In this document: positions 33,787 to 46,278 of the stretch, one piece after another
Position numbering within the stretch: the first letter of the stretch is position 1
How the letters are laid out: the number at the start of each line of letters is the position of its first letter
From: Magnolia sinica
Lineage: Eukaryota; Streptophyta; Magnoliopsida; Magnoliales; Magnoliaceae
Assembly (NCBI RefSeq): GCF_029962835.1
Contig: NC_080575.1
Coordinates: 42,694,336-42,758,335, forward strand
Direction: 5' to 3'
DNA length: 64,000 nucleotides
Program-made: the position numbers and the translations under genes
The notes under the pieces: generated by a model
Seen by the model: the letters and a program-made list of their open reading frames with translations, nothing else
Told to the model about the DNA's origin: nothing
Database searches by the model: none

Positions 33787-36700
33787 TGTAACACCCCGTA
33801 CCTTCCAGTACTCGGGTATTACCGTATAACCAAACTTGGTATAAATACAAGCCAGGCTTAAGTGGACATTCACGTTCATTTTAATCTAAATCCGACCGTT
33901 GGAAGCGATCACCACCCATGCATCAAGCTATCGATCCATTGTTATTTAAGATCGACCTCCACATTGACGTCAGAATATATTTTCAATGTTTCCATCTCCT
34001 GGATAGATCAATCATTCACCTCAGATTTGGAAATCTTAACTGCCATATCCGTTGTTTACCAAGTTGACATCTCGTTCAAGGATCTAACACTAGATCGTGT
34101 GATTCTCATTATGAATTGTAATATTAACTAATCAGGTACACTTAAGATCTTATCAAAACACCTCAAGGGACTCTTGGACAAACCGATGATCCATCCTAAT
34201 ATAATTCGCCCACTCAAACCCATGAGTGCTCGTTCAATTGAGGGTTAGGGGTGATTAATAGTAGAAATGGCTGCCGAACTTGCCCGAGATTGGGTTACAA
34301 ACAATTAGGCATGTTGATGATCATGTGTGAAAGGAATCCAACCATTAGATGGTTGGAAAATGCCTCTCGTGGCGCACAAACCAAATGTTATGGCTCACCT
34401 GGGTTTTGGGTCAGCCTGATATTTGGTCAGGGGTAACATTTGGATCCATGGGTTTTGATGGACAGGCCAGATTTCACTTGATGTTACTACGGGCCGCGCA
34501 AACCACAAATCAGACACTAAATTAGCATGTAAGGCCCACCAAAACCTTGGATTTGCCCCATATTTGGTAAAGAGGGCATTGATAAGGCCCGCCAAGTGAA
34601 GTGGATGGAGTGGATTTATCACAAACATCCTGTGGACCCCAGACTATGTGACGTGTGTACACGTCTTGTGTGCAACAGAGGTGCACTAGACCTAGGGTCG
34701 GGTCAAAAGTCCTTTGACCCGATAGTTTGTGAGAATGAGAGAAATCTCTCTCTCTTTCTGCAGTTCCCGCCTACGGGATTTTCAAACGGACGCCATCCAT
34801 GTAATTTGTAAATGGGCCACCATGACCATCCTCTTGAATGATCCAATCCATCCATCATGTTTAGGGCATGACCCTTGCCAAAACTTAGTAATTTTAGTAC
34901 GTTGAAACCTACAAGCGTGCGCACGGTTTCAACTAAACAAGGCTGACGTACGGGCGAGATTGTGCTTCTAGCCTCTCCAAAACCAGCCCATCGTGATCAA
35001 TGTGGGCCACCTAGAGCTGATCCAAACCGTTCATCTGACAGAAAAATTCCGTCTGACCAAATCCATGCCGTCCTTACACGTTTATGCACACGTGTGTGTG
35101 CACAAACTAGGCCCAAATAGAGTCTCGTGCGGCATTTCCAAAAACGGAAAAATTCCCGTTTCCATTTCTGTCTGCCAGGGGGACGATCCGCGTGAGGGGT
35201 CTTTGGCTGATATCAGCCATCGATGGAAAACAAATCCTGGCCGTTGAAAATAGCTTGTGCTGTTGCCAGCTATTCAACTGAGCAGTAGGGTATTTCTATG
35301 GAGAGAGGATCGGACGTTTCCTTGCAAGTGCGAACCCACCACCCAAACGCATATAGAGCTTCTAAACCTCTCGTCCACGAGCTCCCGGACATCCATTCGA
35401 ATCATCCCATCTTGTCGGAATGAAGAAAGAAGCCTTCATTGGAGATCCGCCACTAATGGCGTTCATCTTCTCCACCGCTCAAACCGATTCGAAATCGGTT
35501 TGGGTAGTGCGGTTTCATTGGATGACGTCCCTTGCTGGACGTTCCATCTGGGAGGAAAGAAAGCGAGAAGAACGGGACGAAAGAAGAATAGATAGAGAGG
35601 GAGGGAGTGAGCGGCTGCCCTGTGCGGCAGCAGCTCAATCCGAGCCTCACAAGCTCGGGGCGTGCTGGTTGGACCCACCTGCAATGAAATAAAAAAAAGG
35701 GAAAGAAAGAAAAGTGAAGCAAATGGAAGAAGAAAGAAAGAAATAAAGGACAGGGAGAGTGAGAGAAGAGAAAGAAGAAAAAGGAAAGCAGGGGGTTGAG
35801 TCGGGTTTGCTGGCGAGTCAAGTGGACTCGACTCGGTTCGAGTCACAGCTAGAACCAGTCAGCCTTCTTGCTGGAGTTTTCCAGAAGCAGGAGTAGATGA
35901 TGGAAAAGAGGAAGAAAGGGAGAAAGAAAAGAGAAAGAAAGAAGAAAATTGGTGGGTTGTGCCGAGTCAACTCGGCTGAAACCGAGTTTGACTCGGTCAG
36001 GTTGGGCTTGGTGCTTGGTTTGGTCCAGCAAGCTTGCTAGGATGCAGGTCTGATTGAAGGAAAATGTGAAAGAAAGAAAACAAGGGACAGAGGATGAGAA
36101 ATGAGGAGAGGAGTGGGAGTCGAGTTGACTTGAACCGAGTCGACAAGGTGAGAATTTTCATTTTAATACTATTGACTAGAAATTATGATTATTATTACAA
36201 TGTAGTAATTAATGTTGTTATTATTACTATCATCAGTTGTAATTCTAATTATTAATTTCCTTTATAATGATTTTTATTACCATGTTAGCTAATGTAAATC
36301 ATAACACTAATGCTAATAATTATTTTGTAATTATTAAGTTTATATTGTAATTAATGGTACACCAAATTAGAAGGATCTCGATTTACAATTTCCATCCTTA
36401 TTACTATTATCATGAAAATTTTTATTATGGACATGATTAGCCACTAATAGATTACTCATACTAGTATTAGTTAGTATAAATAAAACCACAACTTTAGTTA
36501 TTAGGGTTTTACTCACCATTTTTAGATATTGTCATTGGTAGTAGAAGTATACTAATTTCTACCATTATAATGACTATTATTGCCACGATTAGCTAATATT
36601 AATTCTATCATTAATATTAATAATTATGTTATAATTATAAACTATCGTGATAATTAATTTTACATAAATTAGCATTTAAATCCAACAATCTAAGTTTAAA

Positions 36701-38257
36701 ACCAAACTCTGAGATGAAAATCATAAATCTAGGTAATCAAAACCTCAAGTTATAACCTTAACCATAGATAGTGTGAAGAACTTTAATCTAACTGCACAAT
36801 TTCATAACTTGTCGTAGGATTTGACTTTAAGGGCACGCACGCGCTTCCTAGCAACATTAGTGGGTGATTCGATTCGTAAGGTGATGATTGGTGGAAATTG
36901 AATTACTATATTTCATGCTTAACGTTTATCCTGCATACTTATTTCATGCTTGTGTATTATTTGTGGATTGTTTATGGAACTTAAATTGGTACATCAGTAC
37001 TGGGAAACCCCCACCTATAAATGTACACCCATACTTAGGATGTAACCCGACTGGTTGTAATTGAAATGGACCTTCGGCTTAATGGTTATTGAGTGGTGGT
37101 CTAAATGAATCATTGATGTGGGCCTACCATCTAGGGTTGTTGTGTCTAGGTGGTTTTCAAGGATGGTATTTTATCGCAGAGTTTTGATACTCGCCTTATG
37201 TAACTTATTTTAATATTTGTCATATGTGGCTTGTTTTGATATTGGCCCTATGTGGCTTTATTTTGGTATTTTCCCTATGTGGGTTCGATGATTTATATTA
37301 TGCAACTATACGATGGAAAGCCCCATATATTGTAATATGATTGGCCACTAGTCAACGGGTTTCTATTAAACATCCTAAGATGGTAGTCTCATGAGTCGGG
37401 GATGGTGGTATGGGACCTATGCCCAAGCTGTCGGCTTACGCTGGTAATGAGCCCCCGTAGTGACCTTGAGCTTATTTTAAACTGGCTGATTGTAACCGAA
37501 CTAATAATAATTTGACTAATCATGCATACATGGCACAGACCAGTATCTATCGCTAATGTACGTGATGTACAATAGGCAGCCATTATGCTACACGTAATAT
37601 GCTTTCTCTGACGATTAACCTCTATCTGACTGGATGATTTTCTCAGGTCGATGATTGTATGGGTGATGAGCCCAACTTTCACACGGATGTGAATCCCCGG
37701 GGCGATGACTGCATTCACGCATCCATGCATCTAATAAGACCTGCATCATGTATTGTTTTGTATGCTTCATTTTATAACTATGCTTACTTAATGCGGCGGT
37801 GTGTAATCTTAAGGAGGATTCACACTGAGTTGGCTACTCATCCATCAATATATAACCATACAGGTAGCACAGGTGGCCCAGACGACATTCATGTTCATAT
37901 TGATGAGGAGCAGGCTATGGTTGATAAGGGTGCATGACTGTATTTATTAAGGGTTGTTATAAGATTTCACGGCTTAAGATTATTGTAATTTACCTTGTTT
38001 TACATGTGATATTGTTTCGTTTTGTAATTGTAAGAATGATGACATTGGTTTGTATAAGTCATTATGGGCGATTTTTGCACATTATAAATATAAGTGTAAA
38101 TTTTCCATTATATATGATTTGTCCATGCTACGCTAAATTGCTAACTCTGATGAAAGAAAAAAAAAATTATGTATGGAATTCGTCTCTCCATTAGTTAACA
38201 CTTGAGTTTTTGGGAAACGGGTCATATACTCGGGTCCTGAAAAGTCAGGGTGTTACA
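33787..38257 (+). repeat. 3' LTR of the LARD-like element
   Basis: It has 4471 bp, starts TGTAACACCCC after AAAGGGGGTAGAT, and ends GTGTTACA. It mirrors the 5' LTR except for small indels, including a loss of about 110 bp near 36890. Open frames of 80-127 codons shared by both LTRs are conserved only because the LTRs are copies of one another. Confidence 0.88.
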
Positions 38258-38439
38258 TGTTAAGACATTAAATTACTTTTTTCTTCTAAGTTAGTTTGAT
38301 AAGCATCTAAAAGTAAGTTATGTGTTAAAAGTTACTAATCTTAATGAGTATTTTTATCTTTTTAATAACTTTTTAACTTATTACTTTTCTATTTCTCTCT
38401 CTCTCTTATTGTCTATGTCAAAAGGAGATTCTCTCATGA

Positions 38440-39315
38440 CCATGTCAAAAGAGGCCCCAAATGTTAGAGTGTCCACATCAAAGGCGGGCCTTGTGTGAGG
38501 GTCCACATCAAAGGTGGGCCCCACATGATAGATGACCCCATATTAATGTGGGCCCACATAATGGATGATCCACATCAAAGGTCGGCCCATAATAATAAAT
38601 AGCTCACATCCAAAGTAGGTTGGTATGATGGACAACCCACTTCAAAGGTGGGGCATACACGATAGACAATTTACATCGAAGGTGAGCTCCACATGATGTA
38701 CAATGGACATTGAAGCTGGGCCCCACATGATGGATGGCCCATATTATATTGAGGTAACCTCACATGATGGACAGTCCACATCAAAGGTCGGGCCCTAATA
38801 TGAATGGCCCACATCCATGGCAAGCTTCGCATGATATGCAACCTACATTGAAGGTGGGGCCCATATGATGAACAATCTACATCAAAGGTGGGCTCCACAT
38901 GATGGGCAATTAATAACGGTGGGTCTCACATGATGGATGATTTGCATCAAGGTGGGCCCCACATGATGGACAGTCCATGTCAAAAGTTGGCCCTAATGAT
39001 GAGTGGTCCATATCCAAGGTAGGCCCCGCATGATGGATGGCTTACATCGTAGGTGGGGCCCATATGATGGACGATCCACATCAAAGGTGGGCTCCACATG
39101 ATGGGCAATGGATATTGAAGGTGGGCCCTACATGATAATGGCCAACATCAAAGGTGGCCCCCACATAATCAACAGTGAACATTAAAGGTCAGCCCTTAAT
39201 GACGAATAGCCCACATCAAAGGTGGGCATGTATGATGGATGACCCAAATTGAAGGTCGGGCCCACACGATGAATTGTCTGCATCAACGGTTGGCTCCATA
39301 TGATGGATGGTGGAT
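38440..39315. repeat. Minisatellite of degenerate 34-41 bp units
   Basis: About 22 units carry the motif ACATCAAAGGTGGGCCCCAC followed by ATGATGGA and a variable GGCC/CAGTCCA end. Units have drifted and lengths vary. On the minus strand a 75-codon open frame follows the repeats. The unit resembles the 34-bp unit at 23880-24320 (shared ACATCAA-G-TGGGCC). Confidence 0.85.
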
Positions 39316-40689
39316 GTGAGAAGAACCAAACAAACTTAAGGGATAATTATTTATGATGTTGGAAATGAAAAAAGCTTTTCTAAATTTTAGCTGAAAAGCA
39401 TGTTGTATACCAAGTATGCTTATCCACCGAACAAGTAGAAACCAAGATAAGCTACTTACGGGATAAGTGACTTATCCAAAGTAACTTACTATGCAAATGC
39501 CCCTTAGAGTTTCATGCCTGCCATTGATGGTTGGCGAAGCCTAAGTCTAACTTTTAACACAACTAGGGCTATGGCTCGGACGTTGCACATGGAAGGGAAG
39601 GAACAGACTTATCAAGAGAGCTATGTTAGGTGCTAAAGGCCATTTTGAAATGTTAAAAATGACAAAAAATAACCTTGGTTGATGACAAATATTCTGTGCC
39701 AAAATACGCCAACCTCCATTGAAATTTTCTCTTTTATCCTTGATTTTTAGACTAAGAAATCTAATAAAAATTAATTATGGAGACAAAATCATGCAAAATT
39801 GTTGGCATTATGGACCAAGATATAAGAGGTGGAAACAAAAGGATTAGGATCACCCAACTAGTTATGATGATGATAACAATGGAATCTTACGGGAAAAAAA
39901 AAAAAAACCTAATTATATTCTAGTACTTTTTCAAAAATGATTTCAATAAGCCACCCTACTAGTTTAAATAATTATCACGGAGTACTTTCTATTAGATTTC
40001 CTAATAGAAGTTGGGGCCATTAGATTTTTTAATAGAAGTTGAGGCCCGTTGTGTGAGCAAAGGGACCTGTCTCTTGGGTACATCCCACTATAATGTTTAT
40101 GTGAAATCTACCAAATGGTCAATGGCTTGGGTGGGCCCCACCATGATATTTATGTGAAATTCACCCCAACCAAGTGTCTCACTCCATGTTAATCTGGGTC
40201 CAAAAATCAGCCACACATGTGATTCAGGTGGACCACGCAATTATACAAGGAAACAAAATAGCTCTAATAATCATATTGAAGCATGTACTACATAAATTCT
40301 AATATTATTTCCTATAATTCCAAAGTAGTACTTTTAGTTTGAAGATTCTAATTATGTTATGGTTCATAAACTAGGGATGACTTTAACAAACTGGTTCCAT
40401 TCAAGTGGTTAGGATTATTTGATCAGTGTGATTTTTGCACCATGACTTTCTCCCATTGGTACCATTGAATGAACCTTATGGATCGATGATTGAACATCCC
40501 ACGCCAAATATATTTTAAACTTGGTTATTAAATTATCGGGTTAATAAAACTCATTCCAATCTTGGAATTGACTTAACCTAGCCAAGCATTACTTCTGTTG
40601 GGTTTTTGATGGGTTAGTGTTGTGGTTGATTCTCATCCCCGGCAATTGGCGAAGTAGTGGCCCCTACGCCCGCTAAAGTAGTAGAAGGA
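39316..40689. other. Intergenic stretch without recognised gene
   Basis: I see no coding region. A short A run lies at about 39894-39907. Near 40080-40170 the phrase on CC(A/C)AC...ATGTTTATGTGAAAT occurs twice in direct order. The segment 39395-39495 (GCAAATGCCCCTTA at its end) resembles a transposon end, but I could not find its partner. Confidence 0.4.
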
Positions 40690-41218
40690 AACGAGAAATT
40701 TACCACTGTATGACCCATTTACCTTTTAATGCCCACTTCTTTTTACCTCACCAGAATAAGCCCCAGCTATACGGACAACTTGCCACGGGTCGAAAATGCC
40801 AATGTTTTTTCATTTTTTTGAGAAAGCTGGGTGTCCCTATGGCTACGGATTATAACCGTAGCAATAAGACGCCGATTGTAAGAGGGGAATAGCAAGTGGC
40901 TACAGATTATAATCGTAGCCATAGGCGTAGTGCTATCCACTATTTTCTCTTTTTTTTTAAAAAAAAAAAAATTTAATTTTATTTTTTGCATGGAGAAGTT
41001 TATTCTACCTACATTTTTCTCTAATGCATATTTATAGAAATATGTATAAATAAGCATATAAAAAAATTTTCTCTCTTTTTTCATTCCTTTCTTTATTCAT
41101 TTAACAAGAATATCTTCTAAACCAAAATTAGTTACTTGACGTACCACGTATGATTTTGGGGTAGGAGAAGCTACTTTAGCAAACCAACCTGGTTATTTTT
41201 CAAGATTCCATCAAGTCG

Positions 41219-42412
41219 ATGGTCAAAAATCCATTTCATTCACTTTGCGGTCAATTTCAATCAGTTCACGATCAATTTCATTCACTTCGCGATCAACTCA
41301 ATTCATTTCACGGTCAATTCCCTTCACTTCACGGTGAATTCCATGCATTTTGCGATCAATTCCCTTCAATTCACAGTCAATTCCATGCATTTTACGGTCA
41401 ATTCGCTTCACTTGACGGTCAATTCCATGCATTTCATGGTCAATTCCGGCGATTCCCCTTCACTTCACGGTCAATTCCATGCATTTCACGGTCAATTCCC
41501 TTCACTTCACGGTCATTTCCATGCATTTCACAGTCAATTCCCTTCACTTCACGGTCATTTCTATGAAATGCATGGAATCGACCATGAAGTGAAGGGAATT
41601 GACCGTGAAATGCATGGAAATGACCGTAAAGTGAAGGGAATTGACCATAAAATGCATCAAAATGACTATGAAGTGAAGCGGAATCGCCGGAATTGATCGT
41701 GAAATGCATAGAAATGACCATGAAGTGAAGGGAATTGACCGTGAAATACATGAAAATGACCGTGAAGTGAAGGGAATTGATGTGAAATGCATGGAATTGA
41801 CTGTGAAGTGAAGGGGAATCACCGTAATTGACTGTGAAATGTATGGAATTGACCGTGAAGTGAAGGGAATTAACCGTGAAATGCATGGATTGACCGTGAA
41901 GTGAAGGGAATTGACTGTGAAATGCATGGAAATGGCCATGAAGTGAAGCAGAATCGTCGGAATTGACCATGAAATGCATGAAAATGACTGTGAAGTGAAG
42001 GGAATTGACTGTGAAATGCATGAAAATGATCGTGAAGTGAAGGGAACTGACCGTGAAGTGAAGGGGAATTGCCGGAATTGACCGTAAAATGCATGGAATT
42101 GACCGTCAAGTGGAGTGAATTAACCATGGAATGCACGGAATTGACCGTGAAGTGAAGGGAATTGACCGTCAAGTGAAGCGAATTGACCGTCAAGTGAAGC
42201 GAATTGATCGTGAAATGCATGGAATTGACCGTGAAGTAAAATGAATTGATCACGAAATGCATGAAATTCACCGTGAAATGAAGGGAATTGACCGTGAAAT
42301 GAATTGAGTTGACCGCGAAGTGAATGAAATTGACCACAAAGTGAATGAAATAAATGAAATTGACTGTGAACTGATTGAAATTGACCGCGAAGTGAATGAA
42401 ATGGATTTTCGA
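41219..42412. repeat. 21-bp tandem repeat arranged as two inverted arms
   Basis: The basic unit is 21 bp, TTCACGGTCAATTCC followed by either ATGCAT or CTTCAC, usually alternating to give a 42-bp period. The left arm (41219 to about 41566) and the right arm (about 41570-42412) are in opposite orientation. In the right arm a marker variant (GAATCGCCGGAATTGA-like) recurs at 41681, 41816, 41951 and 42066, showing a higher-order period of 135, 135 and 115 bp. Because 21 is a multiple of three, several frames on both strands stay open (up to 193 codons) with 7-residue repeats; these are not credible proteins. Confidence 0.9.
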
Positions 42413-42989
42413 TCACCGACCTGATGGAATCTTGGAAAATAACCAGGTTGGTTGGCTAAAGCAGCTTCTCCTACCCTAAAATCATGCATGGTACGCCAAA
42501 TAACTAATTTTGGTTTAAAAGATATTCTTGTTAAATGAATAAAGAAAGAAATGAAAAAAAAAAAAGAGTGATTTTTTTTTTTTATATGCTTATATATACA
42601 TATTTATATAAATATGATTAGAGAAAAAGTAGGTAGAATAAAGTTCTCCATGTAAAAAAAAAGAAAAAAAGAAAAAGCGCATAGCACTACGATTATGGCT
42701 ATCGTTATAAATATGTATTAGAGAAAAATGTAGGTAGAATAAAGTTCTCCATGAAAAAAATTTATATGCTTATATATACATATTTATTAGAGAAAAATGT
42801 AGGTAGAATAAACTTCTCCATGTAAAAAATAAAAAAATAAAAAATAAAAAATAAAAAAAGAGAGAAATCGTGCATAACACTACCGTTATGGCTACGGTTA
42901 TAATCCGTAGCCATAGGTCCAGGTCTAACCCAGTGGACTGGTCTCAACCCGGTCGACCCCAGCTCGCTGGCTTCTTATTATTATTATTA

Positions 42990-43380
42990 TTTTTCCTATT
43001 GTAATCCCCACCAATTTTTTAGGGTCCCATTACAAGGTATGTGTTATATCCAAACCGTCCATCTATCTGGCGAACTCATATTAAGGCTTGAGACGAAAAA
43101 TAAGACAGATCTAGCTATCAAGTGGACCACACTGTAAAAGGGTGTGGAGGATCGAACATCTACCATTGAAACCCTTTTAGGGGTCACGGAAGCTTTCGTT
43201 CATTATAAAATTTGTTTTTCCTCTTTGTCCATGTCTTTGTGACCTTATGAATAGATTGGATGGAAAATAAATGTTATGGTGGGCCCTACATAGGTTTCAA
43301 CAGTGAAAATCAATTTTCCACTGCTCTTTGTGGTGTGGTCCAGTTGATCTTTGGATATGGTTTTTTTTCATATATATATT
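42990..43380. repeat. Copy of the dispersed MITE family
   Basis: It reads CATTACAAGGTATGTGTTATA, CCAAACCGTCCATC, AAGTGGACCACACTG, then TGACCTTATGAATAGATTGGA and GTGGTGTGGTCCAG on the way out. The two halves are partly complementary. It lies inside the right side of the large inverted repeat and has no counterpart on the left, so it is a later insertion. Confidence 0.6.
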
Positions 43381-43739
43381 TTATATTTTATATTTTTTTA
43401 TAATGCTCTGAAATGATCTCCAAATATGGATCAATGTTGTGGACATAATAAATGCATAACCGTGGGTCCATGTAACTTTGATCTCTTTTGAAACGTTCAT
43501 GCAACTCGGAGTTCGAGGAGCACCAGCGCTCGTCTTCGAGCACCAGCCGATCGGATGAACGGAAAAGCAGGGGCATTTTCGACTAAGAAAAGCTGTCCGT
43601 GCAGGTGGGGCTTATTCAGGTGAGGTAAAAAGAAGTGGGCTCGAAAGGGTAAGTGGGCCATAAATGGGTCGTACAATGGTAAATTTCTCTGGACACAAAT
43701 TGCATGCAACCTTGGATGGGAGTTTTCCTGCGATCTGAA

Positions 43740-45420
43740 CCTAGCTGTGGCCCACATTAATGTTTACGAGAAATTCACAATGCATGTTCATTTTTCCTGC
43801 TGTCAAGACATAAGCAAAAAATAAGGTAGATCCAAAACTCAAGTGGGATACACAACGGACAAAGTATCAGAAGGAAATGACAACCATTGAAACCTTATAA
43901 GAGTCTAATGAAATGTTTATATACCATCTAAACAGTTCATAAGATCATTTGCACAGCAAGAACTGAGAGCACAACAATATTAGCCTGGTCCAAAACTTGT
44001 GGCCCATGAACGTTCCAATGGTGAGTGTTCAATCCACATTGTTTTTTGTGGTGTGGCTTAGTTGAGTTTGGGATCTGTCTTATTTATGGGCTCATGTCTT
44101 AATATATAAGTTGCAAAAACTGATAGATAGGGTGGATTTCTCACAGGCATTATGGTGAGACCAACCCAGGTTACAACCAAAGGAACTACATGTGGTCCGG
44201 GTCGCACGCAATCCACCCCAAGGAAACCTAGTGAACTCCGTGTCAGTGGAAAAAAAAAAAAGAAAAAAAGAAAGAAAGAAGGCCCAGTGGGCTACTGTAA
44301 TACAAGCATCAGTGCGCATACTCTTGCTCACGTGGACTTGAACCAAAAGAGGGAATTCCATGAGTGAGTGAGTGGTGCACTGACGAGTAGGCCGGCTGAG
44401 AATTTGGCAAGTCGACAAATGATTCCTGATTAGATTTCATAAGAAGTGTCAAGGAATGATAATCCACTGGCGTGGGAAATGGCGCCAATGGTAATAGCTC
44501 ACTTACTCCTTAACCGTGGGACCCACCTTAATGTATGTGTTGTAGATCCACTCCATCCATCAGTTTTTTCCAGCTCAATTTCAGGCATGATCTTAAAAAT
44601 AAATTATATCTTAAGTGGACCACGTCAGAGGAAACAGTAGTTCCATCCATTAAAGTGGCCGCACTGTTTCCTATGGCCTGATCCACTTTAGATTTGGATG
44701 GACGGTAGCGTAGAATGAGCAGGCAAAATGGATGAAAGGCATAGATAAAATACATACATCATGGTAGGGTTACAAAAGCTTTTCCATCATCGACCGGTGC
44801 TGAGGTGGGTGCTGGCAGAAGGATTACACCACCACAGGAAGAATGATGATTCAACGCCGACCATTGAAAGCTTAATTAGGCCCACCGGAATGTTTATTTG
44901 CCATCAGGCCTGTTGAAAAGGTCCTACAAACGTAGACAACAGGTCTTACAAACATAGAAGAAGGAAAAACACAGCATATCCGCTTGATGCAAAAACTTTT
45001 TTTTAGCCCTCATAAGTTTTTAATGGTGGGTATTCAATCACCACTGTTTCCTATGATACGGTCCACCTGAGATCTGGATCTACCTCATTTTTCAGCTCAT
45101 TCTCTAATATGATCTTGTAAAAATGAATGAACAGTGTATAAAACGCATACCATGTGGTGGCGCCAACAAAGCTTTTCCAGCACCGATCAGTACCGAGGTG
45201 CCACCGGTGGTGTCACTGTCCGCCAGGAGCCAGAGAAAGCTGCAGACGTACCAATCTGGCACGCGTGGGGGACTTTTATTTTCCATCCAATCTGTTCATA
45301 AGGCCACAAAAAACTGAATGGAGAGGAAAAACAAATTTTATATTGATCCAAAACTACGGTGACCCCAGAAAGGGTTTCAATGGTAGACGTTCAATCCCCC
45401 ACTGCAAGCCTTAAGACAGA
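43740..45420. repeat. Cluster of dispersed-family MITE fragments
   Basis: At least three partial copies are seen (about 43740-44165, 44510-44770, 44860-45400) with the recurring phrases GTGGACCAC, AATGTTTATTTGCCATC-like, CAATCACCACTG and ATACATCATGGTAGGG. The phrase GCTATATAGCTGGTGTG at about 45441 also occurs in the solo LTR at 25184. A(n)-rich tract at about 44252-44278. No gene is seen in this stretch. Confidence 0.5.
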
Positions 45421-45983
45421 ACTTCTGTCTTGAATACAGCAGCTATATAGCTGGTGTGAGGTTCACCAGCCAATCCGCTTCCAGGAATTAATCATCAGTG
45501 GGGTCCACCACGAACACGAATCAGTCCGCAGGCAGTGGGTATATCAAGACAATCAGTACCACTGCCAAATGCTACACTGGTGGTGTACAGGCGTAGCTTA
45601 TCCGATAACTGGCGTGGATGCCACGCCCCACTCGCACCATATGATACCGTGATTCGTATCTTTGAATTTCTCTTCGGCTCATGATTCTTTTCAACGTGGA
45701 TGTAAGGTAATTAAGAATTACTGTCCTATTGAAATATTTCAACCCTTGATAGTTCAAAGTACGGGGTGACGGTCTATATTCATTTGAAAAGAGTTGAATG
45801 GTAGAAGGCTTTAAATATCCTAACCTAAAAGTTTGTTTCTTTTTCTAGGTGATGCCCGTTGTATAAACGGTTTAGATCGTTTGAAATTGACACAGATCCA
45901 AAAGGTCAAGTCCTGACGTATCCTATAAAAGCAATACGTGGGATGTATTCCGGCAACACCTGATTCGCTGTGACCCGGGGACG

Positions 45984-46278
45984 GCTATATCTCTGTCCCT
46001 GGGGCTGTGTGGTACCCGCTTCCGTGACAAATCCACTCCATCCATATATTTTGAAATACCACAATACAGCAGGATTAAAAAAATCTGGAATATCCAAAAG
46101 TTAGGTAGGCCACACCAATAATATTAGGAACAACCGCGTCCGAATAGCCCACATGAGTTTTGGATCTGCCTGATTTTTAGAATCTTGTTTTACTGTGATC
46201 TTTCAAAACATTGTACGGAGTGGATTTTCCACGGACATCTCTGTGGGCCCCACAGCTCCGGGGACAGAGATATGTAAG
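45984..46278. mobile_element. Short MITE with terminal inverted repeats
   Basis: The left end GGCTATATCTCTGTCCCTGG and the right end, complementary as CTTACATATCTCTGTCCCCG, form an imperfect inverted repeat. It continues inward through GGGGCTGTG-type and ATCCACTCC-type matches. The length is about 295 bp. The target duplication is unclear. Confidence 0.55.

Larger units (their letters stand above)
27145..38257 (+). mobile_element. LARD-like Ty3/gypsy derivative with 4.5-kb LTRs
   Basis: Two long LTRs (27145-31645 and 33787-38257), both TGTAACACCCCGTACC...TTACA, flank an interior of only 2141 bp. The interior starts with the primer-binding site TTGGTATCAGAGC (31647-31659) and ends with a polypurine tract (AAAGGGGGTAGAT, 33774-33786). 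It has no open frame above about 60 codons on either strand and no recognisable gag or pol. Flanking 5-mers are AGTTA and TGTTA (4 of 5 identical). The layout fits large retrotransposon derivatives, which depend on enzymes from other elements. Internal deletion of a coding element is the alternative. By eye the first 130 bp of the LTRs differ at about nine positions, so the insertion is not recent. Confidence 0.85.
40690..43690. repeat. Large composite inverted repeat
   Basis: The outer arms at about 40697-40810 and 43556-43690 are complementary (CCCACTTCTTTTTACCTCACC on the left, its complement on the right). The inner arms run from about 40838 to 41566 and from about 41570 to 42916. They pair through palindromes of the type TATGGCTACGG...CCGTAGCCATA, long A/T runs, and the unique segment AACCTGGTTATTTTTCAAG-ATTCCATCA (right partner at about 42410-42455). 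The right side is longer because of repeat expansion and because a dispersed-family MITE lies at about 42990-43380. CACTA/TAGTG pentamers next to the palindromes hint at CACTA-type ends, but this is not established. No transposase is visible. Confidence 0.75.

Noticed and set aside
41219..42416. Open frames of 98-193 codons on both strands with 7-residue repeats
   Set aside because: They follow from the 21-bp tandem unit, appear in several frames at once and have no start context. Treated as repeat DNA.
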